Positions 22,576-35,839 of a stretch of DNA of 64,000 bases are shown piece after piece. Every line of letters starts with the position of its first letter. Within the stretch, counting starts at the first letter, position 1. The notes under the pieces are model-generated. The model saw only the letters and a program-made list of their open reading frames with translations. It was not told the origin of the DNA and made no database searches. The position numbers and the translations under genes are program-made. Source of the DNA: Sycon ciliatum (Eukaryota > Porifera > Calcarea > Leucosolenida > Sycettidae); the NCBI RefSeq assembly GCF_964019385.1, contig NC_088644.1, positions 38,103,894 through 38,167,893 of the forward strand. Reading direction: 5' to 3'.

Positions 22576-24362
22576 CTAGGCCACACTGAAGAAGGTCTGT
22601 GGTTCGACTCACCCGACCGACCGTACATTTTTCAGCCCGACCGTAACTTTTTTCGGCGGGCTGTCGTGTGACTGACGTACGTGGGCTGAACACGTCCACG
22701 TCTACGTGTTGTGCAGCGTGAGTCTGCGGACGCAGGCGGCTCCTTTTGGACTTGAGTCTTGACTTGTAGTTGTACTGCAGTGCAGTGCAGTGAGTGGTAC
22801 GACTGCTGCCTTGTGCTGGTAGTAGAGTCTACTCGATACGACCACCGGCAGACTGGCGAGACTTATTTTGAAGTGACCGTCCGGTTGAGAGTGATTGCCT
22901 CGTTCCAGATTAAGGACGGCCTTCTGTTTTGGGATGAAGGACAGACGAGATTGCACTTTCCTCGTGTACACTTATTGATATACGGGTTTTTAATCCTCAC
23001 TCACGCTCAAATCGATCTGCACCACATACTATTGTGTATCAGCGACATGAAAAAGAAAAGAGAAGGCACTATGAGGAGCGGGTGAGGCAGGTTGAGCAAG
23101 CCTCCTTTGTTCTGGCGGTCATGTCAGCCAGTGGCGGAATGGGTCCAGCATCAACAGCACTGTACAAACGAATTGCTCATCTGTTGGCGGAGAAGAGGGG
23201 TGAGCATTACTCTCATGTTATGGCATTTGTTAGATGCAGGATTTCCTTCAGCCTTCTGAAATCCTGTATCATGTGCATTCGCGGTTGTAGGCGTTTAAAT
23301 TTTGGTTTAAAATTTGCACCCTCCTGCGGAGCCCACGCTGCTTTGGCAGTGGCGGAGGCTCGCCTGCCGACGTAACCGTCGGAGATCATCATGAACAATG
23401 GACTGACTAATTATTCACTTGTCCTGTCTTTATAAATAACATGTTAGGCCAAACTAAAGAAGGTGTGTGGTTCGACTCACCCGACCGACCGTACAATTTC
23501 AGCCCGACCGTAACTTTTTTTCGGCGGGCTATCGTGTGACTGACGTACGTGGACTGAACACGTCCACGTCTACGTGCTGTGCGGCGTGAGTCTGCGGACG
23601 CAGCCGGCTCCTTTTGGACTTGACTTGTAGTTGTACTGCAGTGCAGTGCAGTGAGTGGTACGACTGCTGCCTTGTGCTGGTAGTAGAGTCTACTCGATAC
23701 GCGTATACAGTGTATTTACATGTACTAAAAATATATATTAAAAAAAAAAAATCCGCCCGCCCGCCCGTAAAAAAAATGTCCATGTTAGTCGAACCACACA
23801 CCTTCTTTAGTTTGGCCTTATTGCATATGTTCTTGGTTTAGTTTTTGGCCTTTTTCGTGCTTTGGAGTTGATAACATTTTCCTCACTTTCCTCGTGTATT
23901 GGGAACGATATTTCACCTGTACCGGTAAGTTGCTGCTCCATGTGTGCAAGCACAGGAAGCGTCGATGGAAAAAGCCCATGTATTCGTGCACGCCGACACC
24001 AAACTAGCAATACATGTACCGGTACATTGTACAATTATATTTTGTACTTCGAAGTAGTTCCCGAACTTACTTTCAACTCGCATCGTTCTTCATTTGCTTG
24101 ATGATTTGGACAGTCAGAGTCACCGCTTGAAGTTATTCTCTTCTCGTAACAAAAGCTACACAATGTTTCAAAGTATTAGCCAGTGATCCCTTTATACAAC
24201 ATGTATGGCATAACACTGCGTAATAATGCCGATGTACTGGGTGTCTAAAGGCAGTACAGTGTATTTACATGTACTAAAAAATATATTTAAAAAAAAATCC
24301 GCCCGCCCGCCCGTAAAAAAAATGTCCATGTTAGTCGAACCACACACCTTCTTTAGTTTGGC
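22576..24362 (+). mobile_element. Composite TIR element with nested short copy
   Basis: The left end at 22576 (CACACTGAAGAAGG followed by TGGTTCGACTCACCC) and the right end finishing at 24362 are inverted copies. A short version with the same two ends lies inside at 23450-23818. The left 255-275 bp are repeated at 22576-22848 and 23450-23702 (shared GACTGACGTACGTGG, CTGCGGACGCAG, ACTGCAGTGCAGTGCAGTGA). The right about 95 bp are repeated at 23723-23818 and 24263-24362 (CCGCCCGCCCGCCCGT). Between them sits a LINE C-terminal fragment. Confidence 0.7.
22985..23375 (+). pseudogene. LINE C-terminal fragment
   Basis: The plus strand encodes FNPHSRSNRS and then YQRHEKEKRRHYEERVR, ASFVLAVMSASGGMGP, LYKRIAHLLAEKRG, VRCRISFSLLKSCIMCIRG and a final AEARLP. 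The same ordered motifs end the LINE copies at 42.3-43.7 kb and 54.8-55.0 kb and the chimeric element at 38.9-41.9 kb. Upstream nuclease and RT portions are absent. The piece is enclosed by the composite TIR element. Confidence 0.75.
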
Positions 24363-25449
24363 ATGGCCCTACTTAAGTTACTTTGTCGGCAAGGTCGCGT
24401 GAATCTAGCTTTGAATGCGGTCATGCTACTTGTCTCATGTGGGCACGTGTGAGTGTGCGCGTGTGTTTATCACCAAGACCGCTAGATTTAGTTTCTCATT
24501 CATTTTGTACACGCATTGTGCCAGAACTGCCCCTGCGTTGCTCCCAGGTCGTACAGATAATCGACTTCTGGCCTGCACGGTTTACCTAACCTTTGCGCTG
24601 AGGTTTCCCCTCGCCACGCTCCCTCCTTTTCGTTTAGGAGCCATCATGTCAGCGGACTGATGATCGTGACGTGAAACTCGGAGTGGCATGCACCACCCTA
24701 TCCTCTCTCCTTATCTCTATTGTGTGTATAGACTTGTGCATACTATAATAGTACTTCGAAGTACTTCAAGTAGATTGACGCGCATGGACAGCCAATGATT
24801 AGTGTATGGGAAAGAAAAGGACCAAGGAACGACAAGTTACGCTACAATTTCCACACATGCCACCAGTTACTTGGAGCTCATGCGATAACATAGTCATTAC
24901 ACGACACTGACCGACGGCACTGACGTTCTACAACTAACTGTCAATCAGCTCTAGCACGTCTTGGATGCGCACTCCAACAGCCTTCCACCTTGGAAAGTTC
25001 GAAGTTTTAGTAAATACAGTCATGTAGGAGGGGAAGGTGTACGAAACCAAGATAAGAACAAGCTGAAAGTCTCAGTTGCGAAGGACGTAACGTCGTTGGC
25101 GGATGTACATGTACATGTATGTTGAATTGTTGATGGCGATATTGGCAAGACTACTGGAAAATACGGCCAAACCATGGAGGGGAAGCTATTCGAACATGAA
25201 TCATGCCAAACCGAACGCTTCGACTGTAACAATTTAGATGGACCAATAAGCAGCAGTAACAAGAGAGAGAGGAAAAAGCAGTACTGTAACAAGAAGCAGT
25301 TTCATACGACAATTTTTCCGCTGTATGGGTATTGACGGCTCATCATGTGTGCATAACTGGAGCATTGATAGTGTGCATAGATTACTAGTAGATCTACTCG
25401 TTTGCCCAGCAAGGACCCAGGTACTTACGAGTACAACTACATTGTAGTA
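24363..25449. other. Intergenic DNA, nothing recognised
   Basis: No exon, TIR pair or RNA gene could be supported here. The palindromic motif TACATGTACATGTA occurs near 25105. Confidence 0.4.
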
Positions 25450-25635
25450 CAGTCGTCCCTCTCTAATCCGGCACTTTATAATCCAGCACCCTCGATAAAC
25501 CAGCACAATTTTCAGTAGCCAAAATGTCCTCTTCATGTACATTGCAGCAGTAAATCAGATTTGTTAATCCAGCACCCTCCCTAATCCAGCAGATTTTCGT
25601 GGCACAAATGGTGCCGGATTATAGAGGGACCACTG
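25450..25635. mobile_element. pogo/Tigger-type MITE, 186 bp
   Basis: CAGTCGTCCCTCTCTAATCC at 25450 pairs with the complement of the right end (GGATTATAGAGGGACCACTG, ending 25635). TA flanks both sides (25448-25449, 25636-25637). The phrase AATCCAGCACCCTC repeats inside. Confidence 0.8.
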
Positions 25636-25639
25636 TACA

Positions 25640-27481
25640 ATGTACTTTATAACGTTATTGAGAGGTGGCATGCAAATGAGCAAGGTGCCAGTGCCGTGGC
25701 AGGCAGCTACATGTAGACTCTACATCATGCTAGATCTACATGTACATGTATGTGCGCATCCTATTCCTAGTGATCATGACCCGCCCCAGCGGATAATGCC
25801 AACAGAAAAGTTGGTAGAATTAAATATTATTTGGTACGTTTTCTGGTGCGTTTCATGCATGTTTGGTACGGGGATAAAGACAAATGGAGCAGAATTCAAG
25901 GAAGTGCCTGCCATATTTAAAAGGTTTGTATGATTCTGCCAATTTCACTGCTTTTCGAGCATAATCTGCCAATTTTTTGATGCAGTGGACTGGCATGGCT
26001 GTGTCTATGTCAGTTTGGAGTAGACCAAGTACTCGTCATCCTGGATCAATTAACATGTATGCAAATACCTCCTCTCTACTGGGAACGTACTTGTATTAAG
26101 TTGTAATGATTATAATTACCAGAACAATGTAGATCTACGCTCAACAATAGTATAGTGATTAGTGAGACCATGATAATTATAGTAGTTGATCGCGACCAAC
26201 GTAACTCGTTGCTAGTTTGGAGTACCGCCAAAGTCGCCACACGACAATCGTGTACCTGTATTATTCCTGCGGAACTACCGTACTTACTAACTGAATACCT
26301 TTACTTCGCACATTTACGAAATAGATCTACACGATCCGACCAACTAAACAGCAGTAAGAGTTGAGGTTCGACACTCATACTTACTAAGTCATAGATTATT
26401 CTTGCCAGTCATTGGCCATTGATCACTGCCAACAGGCGCCACAACTTCACAAGAGAACGGACAGCACGTAGAACTCCTGGCAGTGATACAGTGCACTAGT
26501 GATAGCGTGATAGCTTGCTGGTCCAGTGCCTGTGCGTAACGCGTAATGAAGGACACTGCAAACCAACACGTCTACCAAGCCATGGACCATGGTCGAAGTC
26601 TGTCAAGGACGTCGGTCATGTCCGTTGCCAGTGTTGGCAGTATAGTAAGTAATAGTTAGTAGGCCCTGGGTCTACGAGAGAGAGAGGAGGAGAGTGCATA
26701 CTAATCGTGCTCAGGCCGCCTGGTTTTACGTGACGTCGAATACGGAATAGCTAGAGGGACCGTACCGGGCGCGGGGTAACACAACGGTATGATTTTCGTC
26801 CCCGCAGGGGTGCGGGCAGCGGGTTTTCACACACCACCCGCGTGCCTGTGTACACGCTGTCGCATATTAGGTGTATTCATTTGGCCAATGAGCTACAGTT
26901 TTCAAGTGTGACATTTGAAAGTCAGCCGGCTAGCCATTCGCAAACGCTGCTAAACTCAGTCTTGTAGTTCAAGGCTCGACATCGGTGAGTAGTGGGGAAT
27001 GCTGGAGTGTTACGTAGTCGTTCCTCATCAGCCAGAGGTAAACTCACCACCACAGACGCAAGTCTAGGCACAGAGGCGAAGCAGTTGACTTCACTTGGTG
27101 TTGTGCTCTGTATGCAGTTAGTTGTTAGCCATTACGCTCCCCGCAGTGTTTCTGAAATAGGAAATCGTCGAGTTGGACACCTTTCGCTGGAGAAGGGGCT
27201 TCATTCTCTCAGTACTATCCGTATTACCGGTGCCTTGTGATGGTTGGTTGTCAGTTGTAACAGCGGAGTAGCCTTTTATCTTGCCGCTAGTTAGTATCGA
27301 CAGTGTGTTTCTCGCGTGCGCATTGCCGCAGGGCAAGGAAGAGGTAGCGCATAGCAGTTTCGTTCGAGAAAACTCAATTCGTCGTTCCCTACGCCGCCCG
27401 CTGAGAAGGCAATAGATAGATTGCATCCACCTCGGCACTGGGTAGTTGTTCACTTTGGAGCTAAGCGTTGAAGGATTGAAA
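25640..27481. promoter_or_regulatory. Upstream region of the Wnt gene
   Basis: This 1.8 kb lies directly 5' of the Wnt start codon and should hold its promoter, but I cannot identify a TATA box, initiator or transcription start with confidence. No coding exon is supported. The palindrome GTAGATCTAC-like motif recurs (about 25733, 26131). Confidence 0.3.
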
Positions 27482-29333
27482 ATGACTTTCGTCGAATGCA
27501 CCGTTTTCTCAGCGGTGTTTCTTCTATCCGTTCACCGGCTATCCGCTCAGAAACATCTGGCGGCAACCACTCTACTTGATCCCGACCTCAGGTAAAGAAA
27601 TCTACCATCTGTGTATGTTTTGGGTGCGACTTGAGTTCGGACTACATGTACTATCCCCAGCTACTACCATACCAAGCTTCCCTCAAACCCTCTCCGCCCG
27701 TCACCCACACACACCTCTTTCGCTTTGGCTTTTGATGATAGCATTATCATCTTTGTTGTCAAATGGTTTGTTCGAACATGTGTGCTGGTGAATTATTCGG
27801 TAGAAAATGGGTGCATTGTTGAGACAAGGGTCTTTCTGGTTCTGGAACGTGGTGCTCTTCCACCCTCAATCTGTGCAGATTGCCTTATCACATTGCAACA
27901 GCAATGAGCAGTGCCGAGTTGGAACCTATTCGCAAAGGTAACTGCAAGCGTCTCTATGGTCTGAGCACGAGCCAGGTGGACTGGTGCAAGAAGAACTCAG
28001 TTTTCTTCCGCCCGATCGTGATCGGCACCCGACTTGGCCTGAACGAATGCAAGCGACGCTTCGCCAGGCGACGCTGGAGCTGCCCAGTCGACCAGCCAAA
28101 CATCTTCAGCAAAGTCCTGAATACGGGTGAGTGAAGCTGTGTGTGGTCTGCTGCGTCGGTCAAGTCTGCTTTGTGGTTCGGGTCTTGTGTAGTGAATGCA
28201 GCGGTCACAAGAAGGATAGTGTTACATCATGTTTGTTGATGCCTAACTAATTTAATTACACGGTAGCAAGCGTTCGCGTGTCGACGGAGAGTTCGTTGCC
28301 TGCAGGAACAATAATTGGTTTCATGTAACTGGACTGTGAATGAAAAGGTATTGAAAACGCTATTGTGTTCCTTATGCTGGAGTTTTCTTGATTGCACCGG
28401 TCTGATGAGGGCCTACATGACGAGCTACATGTAATTCCTGCACACAGGATGTGCCCATACTACACAACCTATATTCAGAAAGAGAATATTAGGTGGCAGC
28501 ATGCCCAAGGAGAATAGCTGCACTGAGAGGATAGTAAAAACCCTGCCCATATCATCATAAAAGGAATTTTGGGGTTTTCAGTGTGCCTAGACAAGTATTG
28601 CTTGTTTCGATCAGTTGAGAGGAAGTGCAGACCATTCCAGTTTACTGTAATTTCACAAATTTTCGGTGCAATTTATTTTTCGGTGCATCTGTTTCATACC
28701 TAAAATTCAACACACCGAACAAAGACTAACACGCATAATCCAATAGGGAACTGCTTCTCTGTACCTAAAATTTCTGTTCACCTAACCTGGCCTTTTGCCC
28801 TCATACCGAAAATATTGAGCACCAAAAATTTCTGAAATTTGAGTACCTGAGAGTCCATTTCACATCTAACAAAACATTAATGTGTACATTGGAGGTTGTT
28901 TATCAATAGAGACGTTTTCGGTGGGCATACTACTTGCCTCTTAGACCTCATCTGTTCCCGGGCAGAGGCATGCCGTGCCGCTCACAATGTTATAATATTG
29001 AGTTTTCACTGTTACGCCCCGAGATAGGCTACAATTGTTATGCAAAACTCCAGCATAACTGGTGACATGCACGGATGGGATGGGATACCGTGCAATCACA
29101 GGCTCATCAGAAACTGTACAATGCAACGCCATCACCATCAGCATTGTCTGTGTACACAGAAACGGTGTTTTAGAGTTTTTGTTTGGAATAGAGATGCCGA
29201 GTGTTACTTCTTCCGCAACACGATGGGAGATCATGTTTCAGGGTGTAGCTCATGCTGTGGAGCTTGTGTAGCGGCCACTTGAACAGGAGAGGGAGCACTT
29301 GCAGACTTCACAGTCTTGCTAGCTGTGTTGTCA

Positions 29334-29369
<36 letters not shown>

Positions 29370-32300
29370 TGTGTGTGTGTGTGTGTGTCGGCATCTCTTC
29401 ACGAGCTGCTCCCGCTTAGCAAATCATCGGGCGTTCGATGTAACATGGCAAGCAATCACTCTACTGTAGACATACTTTGTAATAGTAATACGGCGGACCT
29501 CAGTTCAACGGTGTTCGGCCCTTTTGTCAAAAGGAAATGGGCCTGTACCATGCTGCAGGATAGGGTTTCATGACACCGAAAGACTTTGACAGGGCGGGTG
29601 GAGAGTAAATCACTCTTTTGCCTATGGGTTTTGATAGAAACATAATGGCTCTGCACATGTTGCGATGCCATCCTACATTCCAGCTGTGCTAGAGCGATGA
29701 GCTGGGAGCCAAACGTAATCAACTGGCGCCACATGCCGTCCTAGTGCTAATCACATGTAGGCAGGTAATAATACCTGTAGGATGTTGGCTGTTTGGGGGG
29801 ATAAGGCGAGAGCGTGTCATGCACTAGTAAAGGTTTGCATTCTTCTACACACTGCGTAGTGCATGCAGTTCATGCATTACACTGTGTGTTACCAGTCACT
29901 CTAGCCAGCTACCACTTACCGCATTAGTAGTAATTTGGTAGATCTACCAGAGCTGCTACATGTACATGTATGTGCTTGAATACTTGAATACATGTATACA
30001 TGTACTTTCAGAATCACTGGGTTTGGTCATTGGCAGTCCATTAGTTACACAGTCACTGATGTTCCAATGCTTGTAAGAGACATCATGTGGTCTTTCCCAC
30101 TGGAGTGGGTGTGCATGCCCAGGCAGTTATCTCCCGCTGTATTCTGATGTGTGCACTCATCTAGATTAGGTATTGCATTGCTCGTGTCACCGATGTACCG
30201 ATTACGAAGACCAATGGTGCATTAGGCGTCATTGGATTCGCCAGTGGCTTCTGTGGTAACACATTACGTGTGCTTATGTCGAGGAAGTGTAAGCACAGTA
30301 ATATGGTGATCTCCTAGAGCTTGCCAATACAGGTGCCATTGTCATACCACTAGTCAGTGGTTGTCAGTTGATCGCATAGCGCGGGGTGGTATTGGTCTCG
30401 CGACAGACATGTTTCGTGAGACCATCTCACCGCAGCAGTATCTTCACGCCTGCGTCTAGCGGTCAACTCCTCTCTATGCACCTCATCAACACCGTGTCCT
30501 TGGCTAACTTACTGTGATGTGTCTGTCATGTGTCATGATCCAAGTCACAGTGTTCACCGATTGTATCTGGAAAAGAACTCGCGTAACAAAAAACTGAAAT
30601 GCTTTTTCTAGGGGCCTTGTACTATTCATGTATCATCGACATGAGAGCAAGGACGGTGTATGGCGCAGAAGAGCCAGTAGCCATGGTTATGCTTGAAGTA
30701 CGAGAGAAGGGTTCTCTCTGATGGTAGTCTGGACAATGGCCCGGAGTATGGCAAAGAGCAGAGGGTTTGTTGTACAATGTACGGTATAACTAAGTATGAT
30801 TCTCCTCTCGGCAGGAGTATTTCTCACAACGGATTTGGCACATTCCATAATTGGCAGGAACACTCCAGGAAGGCTGTTTTCAACAAAGTCGTGTCCTACA
30901 GCGGCTCATCAAGGACGATGGCTTGTTTTGCACATTGCATTCCTGTAGAAAGGTGCGAGTGGAGTGTGTCAGTGTGTTAGTGTGTCTTCTGTCAGACCAC
31001 CTCCAGGGCAGAAAGACCTTTCGTAATTGCCCTGTTTGCCCTTGCGTGGAAGTTCTGGGCTGGAGCAGCAGAGCTCTATAGTGATGGCAGCCACACAACA
31101 CTACAGTCCCGCAGAGTGATGGCTGGCCTGGTGCAAAGAACAGCTCTTTTTGAAGAAAACACAATGATAATTTCAAGGCCTGGCTTTCTCAAGTAGAGGT
31201 CAAATCAAGTTAACTGGAGACCAAGGCAAAACTGCCTGTGCATGTACAAAGCACATGATGACTGTTTCTATTGTAACTCAGTTAGTCAGGAACCAGGTAC
31301 ATTCTGAAGATCAGCATGATTCCACCAGCCACGGTACTTTATAGACTTCGCCATACATTTTTGGAGGATATACATGTACTGCTTGAACACTAAATGGCTT
31401 ATCCGAGACTGCAAGAGATTCTCCAGTCAGTATTTTCCTTTCTGAATGAGCATGAACCTTTGGAATGTAGAGGAGCATTGTGAGATGGTTGAACCGCTTG
31501 GCAATCACCTCTTGCCCGTGACAACTGGTGATTTTCACAAGTTCACAGCTTGGGTTACTCCTCAGTGCTGCTCAGGGAGTATTGTACAGGATCTTCAAGT
31601 GTTAAAAATTATTTTGAGTACACATGTTATACATGTACATGTATGGCGTTGGCATAATGATCCACCGCTCCGGGTGGGCATGGTGCTCTGGCAAACAGAA
31701 TGGTGTGAGCAATGTCACAGTCATATGGCATACACAATGGGAAAGCATATTCACAATTATTTGTGACAGAACGTCATGCTGTGCTATTCAATGCATGCAA
31801 CTTACATTCTTCAATGAATTAATTACTAACTTGGAAGTTATACAGTACACCTGAAGTACCAAGTCGTCCATGCCACTACAGGATTGGGTGTTGAAAGATG
31901 ACCGGTACAACATACCATGTAGCTCTGTTGTTTAGCACTGTGCTGCAAAACCACTCCAATAGTTGTATTTTTGTGCTGGATCTCCTCATCAGGGACGCAC
32001 TTGGAAGCTTGGCTGCCTGTTAGCAATGGCCTATGAGTGGTTCTGTCAGTTTTCAAGTGGCTGTAGGACTCCAGTGGCACTCTCCTCTAGCTTGTTGGAT
32101 CATGAAAGCTGGCCGCCTGTAGTGCACTTGTGTAGTCTTGTCCCCTGCACGTTCTGTGCTGGTGGTGTGGCTAATACGCTGGAGAACATGCGGGTCTACT
32201 AGTACTAGAGTGCATGTCTCCTAACCATCCTTGACAGTGTGTGAAGTCTGAGAGAGAGCGAGTGATGGGAAAAGTGCAGACACAGATGCCATCATAGACT

Positions 32301-32845
32301 CAGTACCGTAGAGGCAGTCAACTTCTCATTACTACATGTAGTATCTACACTAGGCTACAGCATCATGTTAATGTTAGGTACATGTACATGAATGCAGGCA
32401 TGCAGACAGTCGCAGTCTTTAGGAGTTAGGCTACTAGGGCCTCATACTTAGCCAAGCTATGCACAACACCAGGGACATACCACTGCTCTTCAGGAAATGG
32501 AAATGTTCAAGGCAAGAAATTATGTTAATCGACAATCACTGGCACTCCAGTTATGTTTTGACTGGGAATTGGCCGCCAAGCCGGTTTGCGTGTCCCATAC
32601 TCCTGTACAGATGTCTTGCATGTCTGTCATGATGCATACTAGTATTCAGATGTGACCAGTTACTAATAGCAGATGGCAGTGTTTCGTAACAAGATTAGCA
32701 GAATTGTCCTTGTGCATATGATAGTACTGTAATCATGCACCATTTCAATGCTGAATTGGTTAATTAGATTGTGCAGCTGAACAATGGGTAGCGTGGAGAT
32801 CTGTGACAGGATACTCATTGCTTTAGCATAAAGTAGCATTGGGAG

Positions 32846-32887
<42 letters not shown>

Positions 32888-35839
32888 GCGTGCGTGTGTG
32901 CGTGTGTGTGTGTGCATGCTGTGTGCGTATGTGCATGCATGTGTGTGTGTTTGTGCACGCATGTGTGTGTGTGTGTGTTTGTGCACGTGCATGTGCGCGT
33001 GCGAGCGTGCGTGCATGCATACATGCACACGTGTATAAATGGTACATGGTGCATGCATGTGTGCATAATCATCTGATGGTGTTCGGTTTAGTTTATGAAC
33101 TTTCCCAGTTTCTTAATTTCATACCATATTTGCTGGCGTATAGTGCGCACCCTGAGCAGTGAATTTTCAAGCTCAAATCTGCAGTGCGCACTATACACCG
33201 AATACGAGAATCTAGTTCAAAAGTGCCACAGTTCAAGTGCGCACTATACACGTAATGCACTGTATCGTACGGAGCGAGTGCCCAGGTTCATCGACGTTTG
33301 AGAACATCCACGGAAAATCAATGTTGTTTTCATGTTCACAGTTCGTAATTCCATGAATTTCATAGTCATAGTCTGACTTACTGGGAAATATTCTTAAGTT
33401 TCACCATCCTTTGACGAGATCAATTTCAGAACCAAATATCCCCGATTTGACTGCGCGTTATACACCGAATAGAGCCATTTTGTGTGAATTTGTGGTTGAA
33501 GATTTGGGGGTGCACGTTATACAAAGGTGCGCGTTATACTCCGGCAAATACGGTACATGAAACACCCCCCTCCCCACAATGTACAATACCAATTTATGGT
33601 CGCATCTACATGTATCACGTTTGAGAGAAATGTTGTACCTCGAATTGCGTACCATTGCTGCCGGTTGCATCATTATGGTTGCTTCACATGAGCAGCATTC
33701 ATTGTCGGCTTGACCATGTTTTTCTTCCTCACAGCGACTCCTGAAGCGGCATTCGTCCACGGTATAGAGTCAGCCGGCATCACTCTGGCCATAGCACGGA
33801 CATGCAGTCGAGGCGATGCACTGTCCCATTGTGCATGTAACAAGTCACAACAAGCTGTCGGGCAGAACTGGACGTGGGGATCGTGCAGTGACGACTTCCA
33901 GAGTGGCGACAAGTTTGCTGGTGAATTCCTGTCGGGAATGGTCAAAGCCAACGATTCCACATCAACTATTGCCGGCCTCAATCATAGATTTGGACGAAAA
34001 GTGAGTGAATGTCCAGATGACGTTTTTGTTGCATGAGGCACTAAACAATGATTTGGTAGATACAGAATATTTACAAAATGAACTAAATTGGCAAGGTTAC
34101 ACTAGCACACTGTATTATTTTTTTAAAGTGGTCTCTCCCCCCCCCCCCCCCCCCACACTCCACCTTTCCTAATCTTCCCTAACATAATTATGTATCTCAC
34201 CTTTTGAGTAATTGAGGGGGGGGGGGGGGGGAGGAGGTACTTCACTTCCTTTAGTTTAGTGGTGTGTCTATGGGGTGGGATTCACTGGCTAGAAAACCAG
34301 TTCAAAACGCTATGTGGTGTAGACCAGGATGAAAAGTGACGGTCAATTCCTCAGCCTTGCAAGCTGTTGAATGGCGCAATCTGAAAACAAGTTGTTATGG
34401 CTTCTGCTGCAGCAATGCTGCATGGCAATGGGGGTGAAAGGTCAAGAGTGTGCATGGTTGTGTGCGTGTGTGTGTGTGCGTGTGTGTGTGTGTGTGTAGA
34501 ATATGATGTTGATATCCGCAGTACGCTTTGTTTGTGCCATCTTGTTAGGTTGTTGGCAAGAGTATGCAGTTCCTGTGCAAGTGCCATGGCTTTTCCGGTT
34601 CCTGTGTACAAAAGACATGCTGGTAAGAACTGACAATGTCATGAACTGCAAATGAAAACCTTAGGCTGCATTCACGCTGGCTTATTCGTATTCCTTCACC
34701 TGCCTGGGCAAGATCTCACGCACATGCTGTTGTTGCTGCACTACCCACCCTTCCCGACCTCAGTTGGGGGGGGGGGGGGGTGATAGGCAATGAGGGAGAA
34801 GAGATGAGTGCCGCCTTCCCTATGTCATGGGTATTATGCAACATGGGGCTATTGGTAAAATATCGATGTTTCTTTCAAGACTGTGTTTTCCATTACTCTT
34901 CAGATGCCTACCTCACACTCAGAATTAACAGGCACACATTTATGAAGTGGATCAGTGCTTTTTTTTTGATGACATTATCTTTTTGAGAGGCAACCAACAG
35001 CAACTCCACGCTTACGGTAAACCTAGGTTTACCGGCACTGCTGGAGTGCCTCAACCTTGCCAGGGCTATATCTGGAAGGTTGCGTTTAACTTTTCACCAC
35101 TGTACATGTAGGTCATCAGCTAAGAGAATACTTGCTCAGTGCCCCCCCCCCCCTCCCTTCTTCCCATGTCTAGAGATTTCACTAAGAAGAGATGCACAGT
35201 GCTCAAACTCTCCCAAACAAACTAATACTCATATAGTTCTAAAGAAAACTGTATCTACGAATATCCACTGAGCAATGTCGTTTCTCCGTCCGCCTACTTG
35301 AAGTGAGACGTTCATGCACCGGATACATCTGCTATCATTCTTGGCCAATAGAATTCTGCGTGGGTCCCTTATTGTTCATATTCATTCACTCATTGAATGC
35401 TGTTGTGTGTACCACCGGTATGTGCTCTCTCAGGTATAGTCTGCCGACCATCGGAGTTGTTGCTGAGCAGTTACTGCGAAAATACGACAAGATCTTTCGG
35501 GTTGTGTGGAATAGCACGGAGATGGAGGTGGCTCCTTTCGCCAGCGATCCTCTCAAGCAGTCTCTCAAGCAGTCTCGTATGACCGAGAAGCTGGTCTATC
35601 AGCAGCCGTCCCCCGATTACTGTGAACCGAACAAGGCCATCGGGTCGCTGGGAACGCATGGACGCGAGTGCGAGCCTCGCATAGCAGGCCCGACCAGCTG
35701 CGATACCGTCTGCTGTCAGCGAGGCTACAACGAGCGGCGTCGGATTGCGTCGCAGAGATGTCGCTGCAGATTCCACTGGTGCTGTCGAGTGGAGTGCGAT
35801 TGGTGTCGTGTGGTCTCAAAAAAATACACCTGCTGGTGA
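27482..35839 (+). CDS. Wnt secreted signalling glycoprotein, complete
   Basis: Five exons join in phase: 27482-27591, 27912-28126, 33735-34000, 34549-34622 and 35434-35839, giving 356 residues. Residues 1-22 are a signal peptide ([15 protein letters not shown]). Exon 2 carries [18 protein letters not shown] and [14 protein letters not shown]; exon 3 [30 protein letters not shown] and LNHRFGR. Exon 4 carries [10 protein letters not shown], in which Ser213 is the expected palmitoleoylation site. Exon 5 ends with the C-terminal cysteine finger and YTCW. After the signal peptide I count 24 cysteines, the usual Wnt number. The exon 4 acceptor at 34548 was preferred over one at 34560 because it restores the usual ten-residue spacing between the GR and CKCHG motifs. 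Several N-glycosylation sequons are present (NWT, NDS, NST). The subfamily cannot be assigned by eye. Introns hold microsatellites, a MITE and a SINE. Confidence 0.93.
28127..33121. other. Second intron of the Wnt gene (proximal 5 kb)
   Basis: Non-coding. A small MITE-like pair (AATTTCACAAATTTTCGGTGC and a near-complement) spans about 28651-28842; related sequence occurs at about 15360-15560. A GT/GA microsatellite lies at 29333-29388 and a large (GT)n tract at 32848-33080. TACATGTACATGTA-type palindromes recur (29957, 31628). Confidence 0.5.
32848..33080 (+). repeat. (TG)n microsatellite with TGCA/CGTG variants
   Basis: A long imperfect TG tract lies inside the second Wnt intron. All long reading frames over it on both strands are compositional artefacts. 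Confidence 0.95.
33122..33555. mobile_element. MITE with TACC[A/G]TATTTGC ends
   Basis: The left end TACCATATTTGCTGGCGTAT and the complement of the right end (TACCGTATTTGCCGGAGTAT) match over about 29 bp with a handful of mismatches. The interior repeats GTGCGCACTATACAC-like modules. It lies 180 bp before exon 3 of the Wnt gene. Confidence 0.75.
34258..34390 (+). mobile_element. SINE, copy 2, 5'-truncated
   Basis: It shares GGGATTCACTGGC, a T/AGAAAA segment and TCAGCCTTGCAAGCTGTTGA with the SINE at 11398-11712 but lacks the tRNA-like head. It lies in the third Wnt intron. Confidence 0.6.

Noticed and set aside
22576..23702. Direct repeats 22576-22848 and 23450-23702 as LTRs
   Set aside because: Both begin with the same TIR whose inverted partner lies downstream, and the intervening DNA lacks gag-pol, PBS or PPT.
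24383..24660. 81-codon plus ORF before the 25 kb region
   Set aside because: No splice-site, family or neighbour support; composition resembles translated non-coding DNA.
28400..28440. Second hammerhead at CTGATGAGGGCC
   Set aside because: The CTGATGAG core is present, but no GAAA or pairing helices follow.
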